Of a DNA stretch of 64,000 nucleotides, positions 28,070 to 36,140 are shown one piece after another. Position 1 is the first letter of the stretch; the number at the start of each line of letters is the position of its first letter. A program made the translations under genes and the position numbers. Below the pieces are notes generated by a model. It ran no database searches. It saw only the letters and a list, made by a program, of their open reading frames with translations, and was not told the DNA's origin. Source of the stretch: BOG-908 sp963848205 (GTDB lineage: Bacteria; Pseudomonadota; Alphaproteobacteria; Acetobacterales; Acetobacteraceae). The DNA is taken from positions 124,001-188,000 of the forward strand of contig CAWKCV010000002.1 of assembly GCA_963848205.1 (NCBI GenBank), written 5' to 3'.

Positions 28070-28569
28070 CCCGCAAGGGGCGCCGGATGGTGATCATCCT
28101 GGCTTGCGGCCTGGGCTTGGGCAGCGCCAGCGCCCTCGCGCTCAACGCATTCGGCGACAACATGGTGTTCTTCATGTCGCCAGGCGACATCGCCACCAAA
28201 GCGCCCGACATCGGCCGAACCATCCGCCTCGGCGGCCTCGTCCAGGCCGGCTCGCTGCATCTGGTCAAAATCGACGGCGAACCCACCGCCCAGTTCACCG
28301 TCACCGACGGCCATTCCACCATCCCCGTCAGCTACACCGGCATCCTCCCCGACCTGTTCCGCGAAGGCCAGGGCGTCGTCACCCTGGGCAGCCTGCAGCC
28401 GGACCACAGCTTCCGCGCCCAGGAAGTCCTCGCCAAGCACGACGAGACCTACATGCCGAAAGACGTGGCCGACGCCCTCAAACGCTCCGGCCACTGGAAT
28501 CCGGCCAAGGGGTCCGCCCCCCCCGCCAGCACTTGGCCCACCGTCACGGCGTCCGCCCGTGGGAGCTGA
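28066..28569 (+). CDS. ccmE: Periplasmic heme chaperone CcmE
   Basis: Binds heme covalently and passes it to apocytochrome c. The 167-residue protein has one N-terminal transmembrane anchor (about residues 8-27), an OB-fold domain with FFMSPGDI and the invariant heme-attaching His125 in LAKHDETYMP (H-x3-Y). It starts at ATG 28066, overlapping ccmD, and its 3' end overlaps the acetyltransferase start by 11 bases. The C-terminal tail after the HWNP segment is short and Pro/Ala/Thr-rich, as is usual. Confidence 0.95.
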   Translation: MTRKGRRMVIILACGLGLGSASALALNAFGDNMVFFMSPGDIATKAPDIGRTIRLGGLVQAGSLHLVKIDGEPTAQFTVTDGHSTIPVSYTGILPDLFREGQGVVTLGSLQPDHSFRAQEVLAKHDETYMPKDVADALKRSGHWNPAKGSAPPASTWPTVTASARGS

Positions 28570-29107
28570 AACGCGGCTGGCAGAGCGCACCATCCGCGCC
28601 TGCCGGCCGGACGAAGCGGGCCGGATCGGCGACATCATCAACGTCGCCGCCCAAATCTATCACGGTGTCATCTCCGACGATTGCTGGCACGAGCCCTACA
28701 TGCCGCCCGACAAGCTGGAAGCGGAGATCGCCGCCGGCGTGGTGTTCCAGGGCATCGACATGGACGGAAGGCTGGTAGCCGTGATGGGCTTGCAGCCGGT
28801 GCAGGATGTGAGCCTCATCCGGCACGCTTACGTCATGCCCGACTATCAGGGACATGGGCTCGGAACGCAGCTTCTGGTCGCGTTCAAGCGCCAGGTTGCA
28901 ACACCCATTCTCGTCGGCACCTGGGCGGCCGCGACTTGGGCCATCGCCTTCTACGAACGCCATGGCTTCCAAAACGTCGGGCAGGCCCCGACGGCAGACC
29001 TTTTGCGCCGCTATTGGACAATTTCCGAGCGCCAGATCGAGACCTCAGTCGTTCTCGCGTTGCAGGGTTTAGTGAAGCAGACGTCGGCGAACGACCGTGT
29101 CGGCTGA
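28559..29107 (+). CDS. GNAT-family N-acetyltransferase within the ccm operon
   Basis: 182-residue acetyltransferase of the GNAT superfamily. GTG 28559 overlaps the end of ccmE. The acetyl-CoA site is visible as YVMPDYQGHGLGTQLL (Q-x2-G-x-G/A), followed by the helix of WAIAFYERHGFQNVG, the standard GNAT motif B. Genes of this kind are not part of the Ccm pathway. It is inserted between ccmE and ccmF, where most alphaproteobacteria have ccmF directly. Codon use near the end is less GC-rich than its neighbours, hinting at later insertion. Substrate unknown. Confidence 0.88.
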   Translation: MGAETRLAERTIRACRPDEAGRIGDIINVAAQIYHGVISDDCWHEPYMPPDKLEAEIAAGVVFQGIDMDGRLVAVMGLQPVQDVSLIRHAYVMPDYQGHGLGTQLLVAFKRQVATPILVGTWAAATWAIAFYERHGFQNVGQAPTADLLRRYWTISERQIETSVVLALQGLVKQTSANDRVG

Positions 29108-29363
29108 CCTTGCGATGCGCCCGTATTACGAACGTGCCGTCGCAGCCAAACCGGTCGATGCTCGCGCCGGGATGTTTTGGCGTTGGGATGGCGGGCTCGG
29201 CTTTGATGTCAGCCCGAACTATCCGCAGGATGCCACCGCCGGCGACAGCGAAGAAGATGGTGAGGCGAACTGCTACATCGCCCGTAGGCATATGGGCGGG
29301 CACTTCTATCTTACGAAAATGGACTGCAACGTCGTGCCCAACTGGAAATACGACCGACCATGA
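29097..29363 (+). CDS. Hypothetical protein, 88 residues, coupled to ccmF
   Basis: Not recognised. GTG 29097 overlaps the acetyltransferase end; ATG 29115 is an alternative. The product is acidic and aromatic (FWRWDGGLGFDVSPNYPQD, GHFYLTKMDCNVVPNWKYD), with no membrane segment. Its stop overlaps the ccmF ATG (ATGA), the sort of coupling expected for a translated gene. It probably entered together with the acetyltransferase, since both separate ccmE from ccmF. Confidence 0.55.
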   Translation: MSADLAMRPYYERAVAAKPVDARAGMFWRWDGGLGFDVSPNYPQDATAGDSEEDGEANCYIARRHMGGHFYLTKMDCNVVPNWKYDRP

Positions 29364-31318
29364 TCCCCGAACTCGGCCATTTCGCGCTCGCCATCGGCTG
29401 CGCCCTTGCCTTCATGCAAGCCATCGTCGGCCTGTGGGGCGCCCATCGGCGCGACAGCAGGCTGATGTCGGCCACCGCCAACATCGCCGTCGGGCAGTTC
29501 CTCGCCCTCGCCGGCGCCGGCCTGGCCCTGGTGCTGGCCGCCGCGCATGACGATTTCTCCGTCGTCAACATCCGTGACAACAGCGCCATCGCCAAGCCGC
29601 TGCTCTACAAGATCACCGGGGTATGGGGAAACCACGAGGGCTCCATCCTGCTCTGGGGCCTGATACTGGGCATCTGCGGCGCACTCGTCGCAGGCTTCGG
29701 CCGCAACCTGCCATCCGCCTTGCGCGCCCGCGTGCTGGGCGTGCTCGGCGGCACATCGGCCGGCTTCCTGCTCTTCTGCCTGCTCACGTCGAACCCGTTC
29801 CTGCGTGAATTCCCCGCGCCGCCCGACGGCCAGGGCATGAACCCGCTTCTGCAGGATCCCGGCTTGGCCTTTCACCCGCCCATTCTGTACATGGGCTATG
29901 TCGGTTTTGCGGTGCCGTTCGCCTTCGCCGTCGCCGCCCTCCTCGAAGGCCGCATCGACGCCGCCTGGGGCCGCTGGGTGCGGCCGTGGGCGCTCGTCTC
30001 CTGGTGCTTTCTCACCTGCGGTATCGCGATGGGCTCCTGGTGGGCCTATTACGAACTCGGCTGGGGCGGCTACTGGTTCTGGGACCCGGTCGAGAATGCC
30101 TCGCTCATGCCGTGGCTCACCGGCACCGCGCTGGTGCACTCGGCCATCGTCGTCGAAAAGCGCGAGAGCCTGAAAATCTGGACCGTGCTTCTCGCCATCG
30201 GCACCTTCAGCCTGTCGCTGTCGGGCACCTTCCTCGTCCGCTCCGGCATCCTCAACTCCGTGCACGCCTTCGCACAGGACCCGGCGCGCGGCGTGTTCAT
30301 CCTCGGCCTGCTCGGCCTCGTCATCGGCGGCTCGCTGCTGCTGTTCGCCCTGCGCGCGCCGCTGCTGCGCTCGGGCGGCATCTTCGCGCCCGTCTCGCGG
30401 GAGGGCGCGCTGGTGCTCAACAACATCCTGCTCTGCTCGGTGTGCTCCGTGGTCGTCGTCGGCACCATGTATCCGCCGTTCGCCGACCTGCTGCTCGGCC
30501 AAAAGATCAGCGTCGGCGCCCCGTTCTTCAACGCGACCGTCCTGCCGCTGGCCATTCCCCTCTTCGCCGCCATGGCCGTGGGCCCTCTGCTACCCTGGAA
30601 ACGCGGCCGGCTATGGCCGCTCGTGGTGCACGCCTGGTGGGCGGCCGTCATCGCCGCCATTGTCGCCGCCACCTGCGCCATCGGCATGCGCATCCTGCCG
30701 GCGCTGGCTTTCGGTGCGGCAGCCTGGATCATCCTCGGCTCGTTCGCCGAAGTGGTGGAGCGTACCCTGCTGTTCCGCGCACCGATGGCCAACAGCGTGC
30801 GCCGTGCCCGTGGGCTGCCGGTCGCCGTGCTCGGAGCCGCCATCGCCCACGCCGGCATGGGCGTCACCGTCGCAGGCATCGCCGGCATGTCGCTGTCGAG
30901 CAACAAGATCGTCGAGGCAAAAGCCGGCGACCGGTTCCACGTCGGCGGCTACGATTTCGCCCTCCTGTCGATCGATCCCGGCGAGGGCTCGAACTACACC
31001 TCGCGCGTCGCCTCCATCGCCATCTCGCAGAACGGAACTCCGATCGCGATCGTCCACCCCTCGCGCCGCACCTTCATCTCGCCCAAACAGACCACCACCG
31101 ACGTCGCCATACGCACCAACCTGATGCGCGACCTCTACGTGGTGCTCGGCGAGGAACGCGCTGGCTCGGCCGTGCTGCGTCTGCACGTCAACCCGCTCGC
31201 CCCCTGGATATGGCTCGGCGGCGTGGTGATGGCGATCGGTGGCGGCCTCTCGCTGGCTGATCGGCGACTCCGCGTGGGCGCCCCGTCGCGCGTCCGCGCC
31301 ACCGCCCTTCCCGCATGA
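29360..31318 (+). CDS. ccmF: Cytochrome c heme lyase subunit CcmF
   Basis: Large polytopic membrane protein (652 residues, about 14-15 helices) that attaches heme to apocytochrome c with CcmH and CcmI. The WWD domain is intact (WGGYWFWDPVENASLMPWL), with the conserved His in TGVWGNHEGS and LAFHPPILYMGYVG. The late periplasmic loop contains VHPSRRTFISPKQTTTDVAI, a conserved CcmF segment. Starts at ATG 29360 overlapping the preceding small gene, and its stop overlaps dsbE. Full length with no disruption. Confidence 0.97.
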   Translation: MIPELGHFALAIGCALAFMQAIVGLWGAHRRDSRLMSATANIAVGQFLALAGAGLALVLAAAHDDFSVVNIRDNSAIAKPLLYKITGVWGNHEGSILLWGLILGICGALVAGFGRNLPSALRARVLGVLGGTSAGFLLFCLLTSNPFLREFPAPPDGQGMNPLLQDPGLAFHPPILYMGYVGFAVPFAFAVAALLEGRIDAAWGRWVRPWALVSWCFLTCGIAMGSWWAYYELGWGGYWFWDPVENASLMPWLTGTALVHSAIVVEKRESLKIWTVLLAIGTFSLSLSGTFLVRSGILNSVHAFAQDPARGVFILGLLGLVIGGSLLLFALRAPLLRSGGIFAPVSREGALVLNNILLCSVCSVVVVGTMYPPFADLLLGQKISVGAPFFNATVLPLAIPLFAAMAVGPLLPWKRGRLWPLVVHAWWAAVIAAIVAATCAIGMRILPALAFGAAAWIILGSFAEVVERTLLFRAPMANSVRRARGLPVAVLGAAIAHAGMGVTVAGIAGMSLSSNKIVEAKAGDRFHVGGYDFALLSIDPGEGSNYTSRVASIAISQNGTPIAIVHPSRRTFISPKQTTTDVAIRTNLMRDLYVVLGEERAGSAVLRLHVNPLAPWIWLGGVVMAIGGGLSLADRRLRVGAPSRVRATALPA

Positions 31319-31869
31319 TCGACCAGTCGATCGCGCGCCGGCGGCTGCTGCTGCTCGCCCCGCTCGGCCTGGTGCTCGGCGGCGGCGCGGCGTTCTGGGC
31401 CATGCTTTCGCGCATGCAGACCGGCCGGTTCGACCCGCACGACATCGGCAACCCGATGCTCGGCAAGCCGATGCCGGATTTCGACCTCGCCGGCGTCGGC
31501 GACGCGCACGGCTTCTCCTCCGCCGACGTGCGTGCAGCCGCCAAAACCAAGCCGATCCTGATCAACTTCTTCGCGTCCTGGTGCATTCCCTGCGCGTCCG
31601 AAGCCGAAAGCCTCGCCCAGCTCCAGGCTCAGGGCGCGCAGATCTGGGGTATTGCCTACAAGGATGCACCGGACAAGACGCGGGGGTTTCTCGACAAGTA
31701 TGGCAATCCCTATGCGCGGCTGGCTGCCGATATGACGGGGGCGACTTTCATCGATTTCGGGCTGTTCGGGGTACCGGAAAGTTTTGTGATTGATGATAAG
31801 GGGCTGATTGCCTGGCATATGGCAGGGCCGGTCTCTGCGGATGGCGTTAAGAAAGGCGTTCTTTTTTGA
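31315..31869 (+). CDS. dsbE: Thiol:disulfide interchange protein DsbE/CcmG
   Basis: Periplasmic thioredoxin-fold reductant of apocytochrome c haem-binding cysteines. 184 residues, with an N-terminal transmembrane anchor (11-31) and the active site WCIPC (Cys90, Cys93) in NFFASWCIPC, plus the GVPES segment with the cis-Pro. ATG 31315 overlaps ccmF. The last residues, KKGVLF and the stop, are encoded by a copy of the dispersed repeat, so the native C-terminal end (usually a few residues longer in homologues) has been replaced. The fold itself is complete. Confidence 0.95.
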   Translation: MIDQSIARRRLLLLAPLGLVLGGGAAFWAMLSRMQTGRFDPHDIGNPMLGKPMPDFDLAGVGDAHGFSSADVRAAAKTKPILINFFASWCIPCASEAESLAQLQAQGAQIWGIAYKDAPDKTRGFLDKYGNPYARLAADMTGATFIDFGLFGVPESFVIDDKGLIAWHMAGPVSADGVKKGVLF

Positions 31870-31897
31870 AAAAAAGAACAAAAAAACTTCTGCTACT
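31853..31897 (-). repeat. Dispersed palindromic element that forms the dsbE/ccmH junction
   Basis: GTTCTTTTTTGAAAAAAAGAAC then AAAAAAACTTCTGC. It contains the dsbE stop (TGA 31867-31869), the ccmH start (TTG 31866-31868) and the codons of the basic start of the CcmH signal peptide. Confidence 0.87.
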
Positions 31898-32324
31898 TTG
31901 GCTGCTGGTTTCGTCGCCGGCGTTCGCGGTTTCGGACCCTCGGGAGATGCTGGCAAATCCGCAGCAGGAGAGTCGCGCGGAGCATATCGGTAGTCAGTTG
32001 CGATGCCTGGTCTGCCAGAACGAGTCGATCGAGGACAGCGACGCCGACCTGGCGCGCGATCTGCGTGCCGTGGTGCGCCGGCAGGTGGTCGCCGGCCAGT
32101 CCGACAGCCAGATCATGGCCTGGATGGTGGCACGCTACGGCAGTTTCGTCCGCCTCAAGCCGCCACTCTCGGCCGGCACCGTGCTGCTGTGGGGAACCCC
32201 GTTCCTGGCGTTGCTGACGGGTGCCGTGGCCGCAGCACTCGGCCGGCGCCGCCTGACCGCGTCCCCTGCCCCGCTCACCATGGCCGAGCAACACCGGCTG
32301 GATGATCTGACCAGGACGGCATGA
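31866..32324 (+). CDS. ccmH: Cytochrome c maturation protein CcmH (CcmH/CycL)
   Basis: Periplasmic thiol protein that reduces the apocytochrome CXXCH motif. 152 residues with the conserved LRCLVCQN motif (Cys47, Cys50) and a C-terminal membrane helix (VLLWGTPFLALLTGAVAAAL). The start is TTG 31866, overlapping the dsbE stop. The first seven residues (MKKRTKK) come from the repeat and form a textbook basic n-region before LLLLWLLVSSPAFA. An AAGAAAGG sequence about 10 bases upstream can serve as the ribosome-binding site. No other start fits the signal peptide. Confidence 0.93.
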   Translation: MKKRTKKLLLLWLLVSSPAFAVSDPREMLANPQQESRAEHIGSQLRCLVCQNESIEDSDADLARDLRAVVRRQVVAGQSDSQIMAWMVARYGSFVRLKPPLSAGTVLLWGTPFLALLTGAVAAALGRRRLTASPAPLTMAEQHRLDDLTRTA

Positions 32325-32328
32325 GCCT

Positions 32329-33057
32329 GTGTTGATTTGGCTTGGTCTAGCCGCAGTGGCGTTGCTGGCGCTCGCACCGCTCGCCCTCTCGCTATTCAGT
32401 GTGGCGCGCGTGCGCGGCCGTCGGGAAGGCGCGTTGTCGCTGCATCGCGGTCAACTCGAGGAGCTCAACCGCGACCTCGCGGAACATCGACTGCTGCCCG
32501 AGGAACATACTGCCGCGCGCCTGGAAGTGCAGCGCCGCCTGCTGGCCGAGGCCGACCGGCCGGACAGCGACACGCGTGCCTCCAGCCCCTGGGTCCTGGC
32601 CGCGATCGGCGCCTGCGTGCCGGCGATCGCCCTGCTCATCTATCTCGAGGATGGCGGCATGCCGGATTACCGCCAGGTCGCCGCTTCGGTCACCGAGCCG
32701 GCCCAGACCGGCGCGGTGGCCGCCAAACAGGCGGAGGACGAGCAGATGGTCGCCCGCCTTCAAGCCAGTCTCGCCAAGCTGGACCCGCATTCCGAGACGA
32801 CGCGCAAGGGCTACGTGATGCTCGGCAATGCCGAGCTCGAGCTTGGCCGCCTGCCAGACGCCGCCCGCGCCTGGCGCATTGCCCTGGCGACCCGCTTCGA
32901 CCCGCAACTCGGCGCCATTACCGCGGAGGCGATCACCGAATCCGAAGGCCACGTGACACAAGAAGCCGCCACCCTCTTCAAACGCGCCCTGGCCGAAGCG
33001 CCCGCCGACGCCCCCTGGCGCCCCGACGCCCAACGCCGCCTGACCGAAGCCAAATAG
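32329..33057 (+). CDS. ccmI: Cytochrome c-type biogenesis protein CcmI (CycH)
   Basis: Apocytochrome c chaperone, 242 residues. GTG 32329. Two transmembrane helices (about 2-24 and 85-105) flank a basic cytoplasmic loop with the conserved QLEELNRDLAEHRLLPEE segment, followed by a periplasmic TPR region (MLGNAELELGRLPDAARAWR). The C-terminal part is shorter than in E. coli, as is common in alphaproteobacteria. Lies 4 bp after ccmH and ends the ccm operon. Confidence 0.92.
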   Translation: MLIWLGLAAVALLALAPLALSLFSVARVRGRREGALSLHRGQLEELNRDLAEHRLLPEEHTAARLEVQRRLLAEADRPDSDTRASSPWVLAAIGACVPAIALLIYLEDGGMPDYRQVAASVTEPAQTGAVAAKQAEDEQMVARLQASLAKLDPHSETTRKGYVMLGNAELELGRLPDAARAWRIALATRFDPQLGAITAEAITESEGHVTQEAATLFKRALAEAPADAPWRPDAQRRLTEAK

Positions 33058-33103
33058 CAAACGTTTTCTGGTTCTTTTTTTCAAAAAAACCGCTTCCTTT
33101 TCC
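33056..33103 (+). repeat. Dispersed palindromic element after ccmI
   Basis: GCAAACGTTTTCTGG then TTCTTTTTTTCAAAAAAACC. It starts at the ccmI stop and ends about 25 bp before the DUF1674 start. Probably ends the ccm transcript. Confidence 0.8.
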
Positions 33104-33127
33104 CCCCGCCCGCCCGACATTCAGCAC

Positions 33128-33256
33128 ATGGAAGAAGACACGCCGAAGCCGGCTCAGGCCGAACAGCCCAAGCCCAAGGAGATTGGCGGCCCGAAAGGCC
33201 CCGAGCCCACACGCTACGGCGATTGGGAAGTAAAGGGCCGCTGCACGGATTTCTGA
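33128..33256 (+). CDS. DUF1674 / SDHAF4-like small protein
   Basis: 42-residue protein, below usual size cut-offs. It carries the DUF1674 signature: GGPKGPEPTRYGDWEVKGR, ending CTDF. The eukaryotic homologue SDHAF4 helps assemble the flavinated subunit of succinate dehydrogenase; the bacterial role is presumed similar. ATG 33128, and its stop is 4 bp before the next SDR gene, suggesting an operon. Confidence 0.92.
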   Translation: MEEDTPKPAQAEQPKPKEIGGPKGPEPTRYGDWEVKGRCTDF

Positions 33257-33260
33257 GAGG

Positions 33261-33929
33261 ATGGCCTCGCCCCGTGCTCTGGTCGTCGGCGCGAGCGGCG
33301 GCATAGGCAGCGCGTTACTGGCGGCGTTGCGGGACGAGAATGCGGTCGGCCTCAGCCGCGCGTCGCATCCGAAGCTGGATTTGACCGAGGAGGCGAGCGT
33401 CGCAGAGGCGGCGAGGTTGCTGCGGCCGCAGGGTCCGTTCAGCCGGATCGTGGTGGCGACGGGCGCGCTCACCATCGACGGTCGCGGCCCGGAGAAGCGG
33501 CTCGACGATCTAAATGCCGTGGCGATGGCGCGCGCGTTCGCGATTAACGCGATCGGGCCGGCGTTGTTGATCAAGCATCTTGCGCCGCTTCTGCCAACGG
33601 AAGGGCGGTGCGTGATGGCGTTGCTCTCGGCGCGTGTGGGCAGCATCGGCGATAACCGCCTCGGCGGGTGGTATTCCTACCGGGCGTCGAAGGCCGCGCT
33701 CAATCAGATCGTCCGCACGGCCGCCATCGAGGTAGCCCGCAAGCGCCCGGACGCAGTGCTGCTGGCGCTGCATCCCGGCACGGTTCGAACGGATTTGTCG
33801 GCGAAATTCACGTCGCCAGACCAGGGCATGCTGCCACCGGAGGCTGCTGCCCGTCTGATTGCTGCGATGAACGATGCCGCGGAAAGCGGAACGTTTCTGG
33901 ATTACGCCGGCATTCCGATACCTTGGTGA
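33261..33929 (+). CDS. Short-chain dehydrogenase/reductase, C-factor-like
   Basis: 222-residue SDR. The cofactor motif is VVGASGGIG (7-15), then a shortened SDR core with the conserved Asn (NAIGPALLIKHL), LLSARVGS with the catalytic Ser, and YSYRASKAALN containing the Tyr-x3-Lys. The C-terminal PGTVRTDLSAKF and EAAARLIAAM match the CsgA/C-factor group. ATG 33261, 4 bp after DUF1674. Substrate unknown. Confidence 0.88.
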   Translation: MASPRALVVGASGGIGSALLAALRDENAVGLSRASHPKLDLTEEASVAEAARLLRPQGPFSRIVVATGALTIDGRGPEKRLDDLNAVAMARAFAINAIGPALLIKHLAPLLPTEGRCVMALLSARVGSIGDNRLGGWYSYRASKAALNQIVRTAAIEVARKRPDAVLLALHPGTVRTDLSAKFTSPDQGMLPPEAAARLIAAMNDAAESGTFLDYAGIPIPW

Positions 33930-33947
33930 ATGCTGCAAATGCGCCGG

Positions 33948-33990
33948 AGCGACGTTCTTTGCTTTTGTCTTCCAGGAAAGAAGGCGCTTC
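33948..33990 (+). repeat. Degenerate dispersed palindromic element
   Basis: GTTCTTTGCTTTTG then TCTTCCAGGAAAGAAGGC. The inner arm has decayed, but the outer hairpin is recognisable. It is located 19 bp after the SDR stop. Confidence 0.6.
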
Positions 33991-34019
33991 GGTGTTCGTT
34001 CGGAAAGTCGTTACGGCGA

Positions 34020-34073
34020 GTCAGTTTGCGGCGATTTTCGAGCACTGGGCACAGAAAATCGCCGCCAGTTGAC
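34020..34073. terminator. 20-bp inverted repeat between convergent genes
   Basis: Arms 34020-34039 and 34054-34073, both containing GGCGATTTTC or its complement GAAAATCGCC, match with about three mismatches around a 14-base loop. It lies 28 bp from the end of phaZ and between convergent genes, so would suit a bidirectional terminator, though there is no T-tract. Confidence 0.55.
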
Positions 34074-34100
34074 CGCCAGAACGACTCTAACGGACGGACA

Positions 34101-35315
34101 TCAGGCCGCTTCCTGAATCATGGCCCTTACTTTTGGGTAGATCGTTCCCGACCAGGCCCGCCCGCTGAACACGCCATAGTGCCCGGCACCTGTCTGCAGA
34201 TGATAGCTTTTCTGAGCGTTCGGAATGTTGTGGCACAAATCAAGCGCCGCCATCGTCTGGCCGACGCCGCAGATATCGTCGCGCTCGCCTTCCACCACGA
34301 GCAGCGACGTGCGCCGGATGGCGCCCGGGTCGACCGGCTTGCCGTGATGGGTCATCTCGCCTTTCGCCAGGAGATGATCCTGGAACACCTGGGCGACGGT
34401 TTCGAGGTAGAACTCGGCCGGCAGGTCGGCCACCGCGAAATACTCGTCGTAGAAGCGGCGATGCGCGTTGGCCCCCTCGGCGTCGCCAGAGAACAGGCGG
34501 CGGAGCTGCGAGATTTGCGCGTTGATGTGCCGGTCGGCGTTCATCGCCATGAACGAGGCGAGCTGGTAGAAGCCGGGATAGACGGACCGGCCGGCGCCTG
34601 CGTAGCGCGCAGGTACACGGCTTATGGCCTTGCGCTCGTATTCGGCGATCGTCTGCTTCTTCGCCATCGTATTGACGCGCGTGGGGCTGTTCCGCGTGTC
34701 GATCGGCCCGGCCATCAGCGTGAGGGTGCGCGGCTGGGCAGGGTTCTTGGCCTGCGCCATCACGGCGGTGGCGATCAGCGCCGGCACTGCGGGCTGGCAG
34801 ACGGCCAGCAGATGCGTGTCCGGGCCCAGCTCCTCGAGGAACTGAATGATGTGGTCGGCATATTCATCGAGCCCGAAGCGGCCGGCGGACTGCGGAACGT
34901 CACGCGCATTGTGCCAGTCGGTGATATACACGTCGAAATCGGCCAGCATCGTCTGCACGGTCGGGCGCAGGAGTGTCGCGTAATGGCCCGACATCGGCGC
35001 CACCAGCAGCACCCTCGGCTGCGGCGTGAGCGTATCCTTCTCGAAGCGCAGCAGGCTGCAGAACGGCGTGCTCGCAACCACCCGTTCGGTAATCGCCACA
35101 TGGCGGTTGTCCATCTGCACCGAGCTGATTCCGAACGGCCGGCGGGTGTGGGTCACTACCGCCGTGGTGAACAGGTCGGCACCAGCCGCTATCAGCCGCA
35201 CGCCCGGCAGGTCGCGCAAGCGCGGCGCCTGGTCGATCGCGTCGAGCCACAAGCTAGCCGCAGCGCGTGCGGGGGCTAAAAAGTCGGACTGAGCCTGATA
35301 CAACTGATAGAGCAT
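34101..35315 (-). CDS. phaZ: Intracellular poly(3-hydroxybutyrate) depolymerase
   Basis: Mobilises stored PHB. The 404-residue cytoplasmic protein has the i-PHB depolymerase family layout: no signal peptide, APMSGHYATLLRPTVQTML with the oxyanion region, the DWHNARDVP segment and a nucleophilic Cys173 in LLAVCQPAVPAL, the Cys variant of the lipase box used by this family (as in Cupriavidus PhaZa1). Late Asp and His are present in VEGERDDICGVGQT and GAGHYGVFSG. Divergent from the GST gene. Confidence 0.95.
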   Translation of the reverse strand: MLYQLYQAQSDFLAPARAAASLWLDAIDQAPRLRDLPGVRLIAAGADLFTTAVVTHTRRPFGISSVQMDNRHVAITERVVASTPFCSLLRFEKDTLTPQPRVLLVAPMSGHYATLLRPTVQTMLADFDVYITDWHNARDVPQSAGRFGLDEYADHIIQFLEELGPDTHLLAVCQPAVPALIATAVMAQAKNPAQPRTLTLMAGPIDTRNSPTRVNTMAKKQTIAEYERKAISRVPARYAGAGRSVYPGFYQLASFMAMNADRHINAQISQLRRLFSGDAEGANAHRRFYDEYFAVADLPAEFYLETVAQVFQDHLLAKGEMTHHGKPVDPGAIRRTSLLVVEGERDDICGVGQTMAALDLCHNIPNAQKSYHLQTGAGHYGVFSGRAWSGTIYPKVRAMIQEAA

Positions 35316-35435
35316 GATCCGTAGCTTGAACGTTCCTTCGCAGTTGCGAAAGAGCCTGAGGTGGAGCCATTGCAGCGTCTATACGGCATATGGGTTGCTT
35401 GCCGCCTAATTTTATGAGGCCAGAAGGGGTTCCGG

Positions 35436-36140
35436 ATGAGCGAAACGACAAAGAGTGCCGCACGCGCGCACCACCCGGCCGAAGCCGTGCTCACCATCAG
35501 CAGCCGCAATTACTCCTCCTGGTCGTTACGCGGCTGGTTGCTGCTGCGCCTGTCCGGCCTTGCCTTCCGGGTGGAGCGCGTCTCCAACGACGACGCGGTC
35601 GCCCGCGCGGAACTTCTGCAACAGACCAGCTCCATCCGCATCCCCTCGCTCAGCCATGCCGGCCTGCAGATCTGGGGTGTGCTGGCGATCGCCGAATATC
35701 TGGCCGAAATTCGCCCCGATGCCGGCCTGCTGCCGTCCGATCCCCAGGCAAGGGCCCGCTGCCGCTCGATCAGCGGCGAAATGCATAGCGGCTTCACCGT
35801 GCTGCGCGCCGGATTGCCGGTGAACCTGAATGCGCTTCGGCCGAATTTTCCGCTCTGGACCGGCGTGCGGGCCGATATCGCGCGCATCACCGAAATCTGG
35901 CGCGAATGCCTGGCCGACTATGGCGGCCCGTTCCTGTTCGGCGCACGCATGACGATGGCGGACGCGATGTTCGCGCCCGTCTGCACGCGGTTCACGACAT
36001 ATGACGTCAGTCTGGACGCGGCGAGCGAGGGCTATCGGGCCTGGATGATGAGCCGGCCGGATATGCTGGCCTGGATGGAGGAGGCTCGGGCGGAGCCGGA
36101 GTTGGTGGAGGAGTTGGAGGTGAGTGATGGAGAGTTTTAA
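35436..36140 (+). CDS. Glutathione S-transferase family protein
   Basis: 234 residues. The N-terminal thioredoxin-like domain (residues about 18-95) holds SSRNYSSWSLRGWLLLRL with the Ser typical of the YfcF/zeta-like Ser-type GSTs, and SSIRIPSLSHAGLQIWGVLAIAEYL with the cis-Pro and glutathione-contacting residues. The C-terminal helical domain has FLFGARMTMADAMFAPV, the N-capping motif of GSTs. It overlaps the next gene by 14 bases. Probably detoxification or isomerisation of thiol conjugates; substrate unknown. Confidence 0.88.
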   Translation: MSETTKSAARAHHPAEAVLTISSRNYSSWSLRGWLLLRLSGLAFRVERVSNDDAVARAELLQQTSSIRIPSLSHAGLQIWGVLAIAEYLAEIRPDAGLLPSDPQARARCRSISGEMHSGFTVLRAGLPVNLNALRPNFPLWTGVRADIARITEIWRECLADYGGPFLFGARMTMADAMFAPVCTRFTTYDVSLDAASEGYRAWMMSRPDMLAWMEEARAEPELVEELEVSDGEF

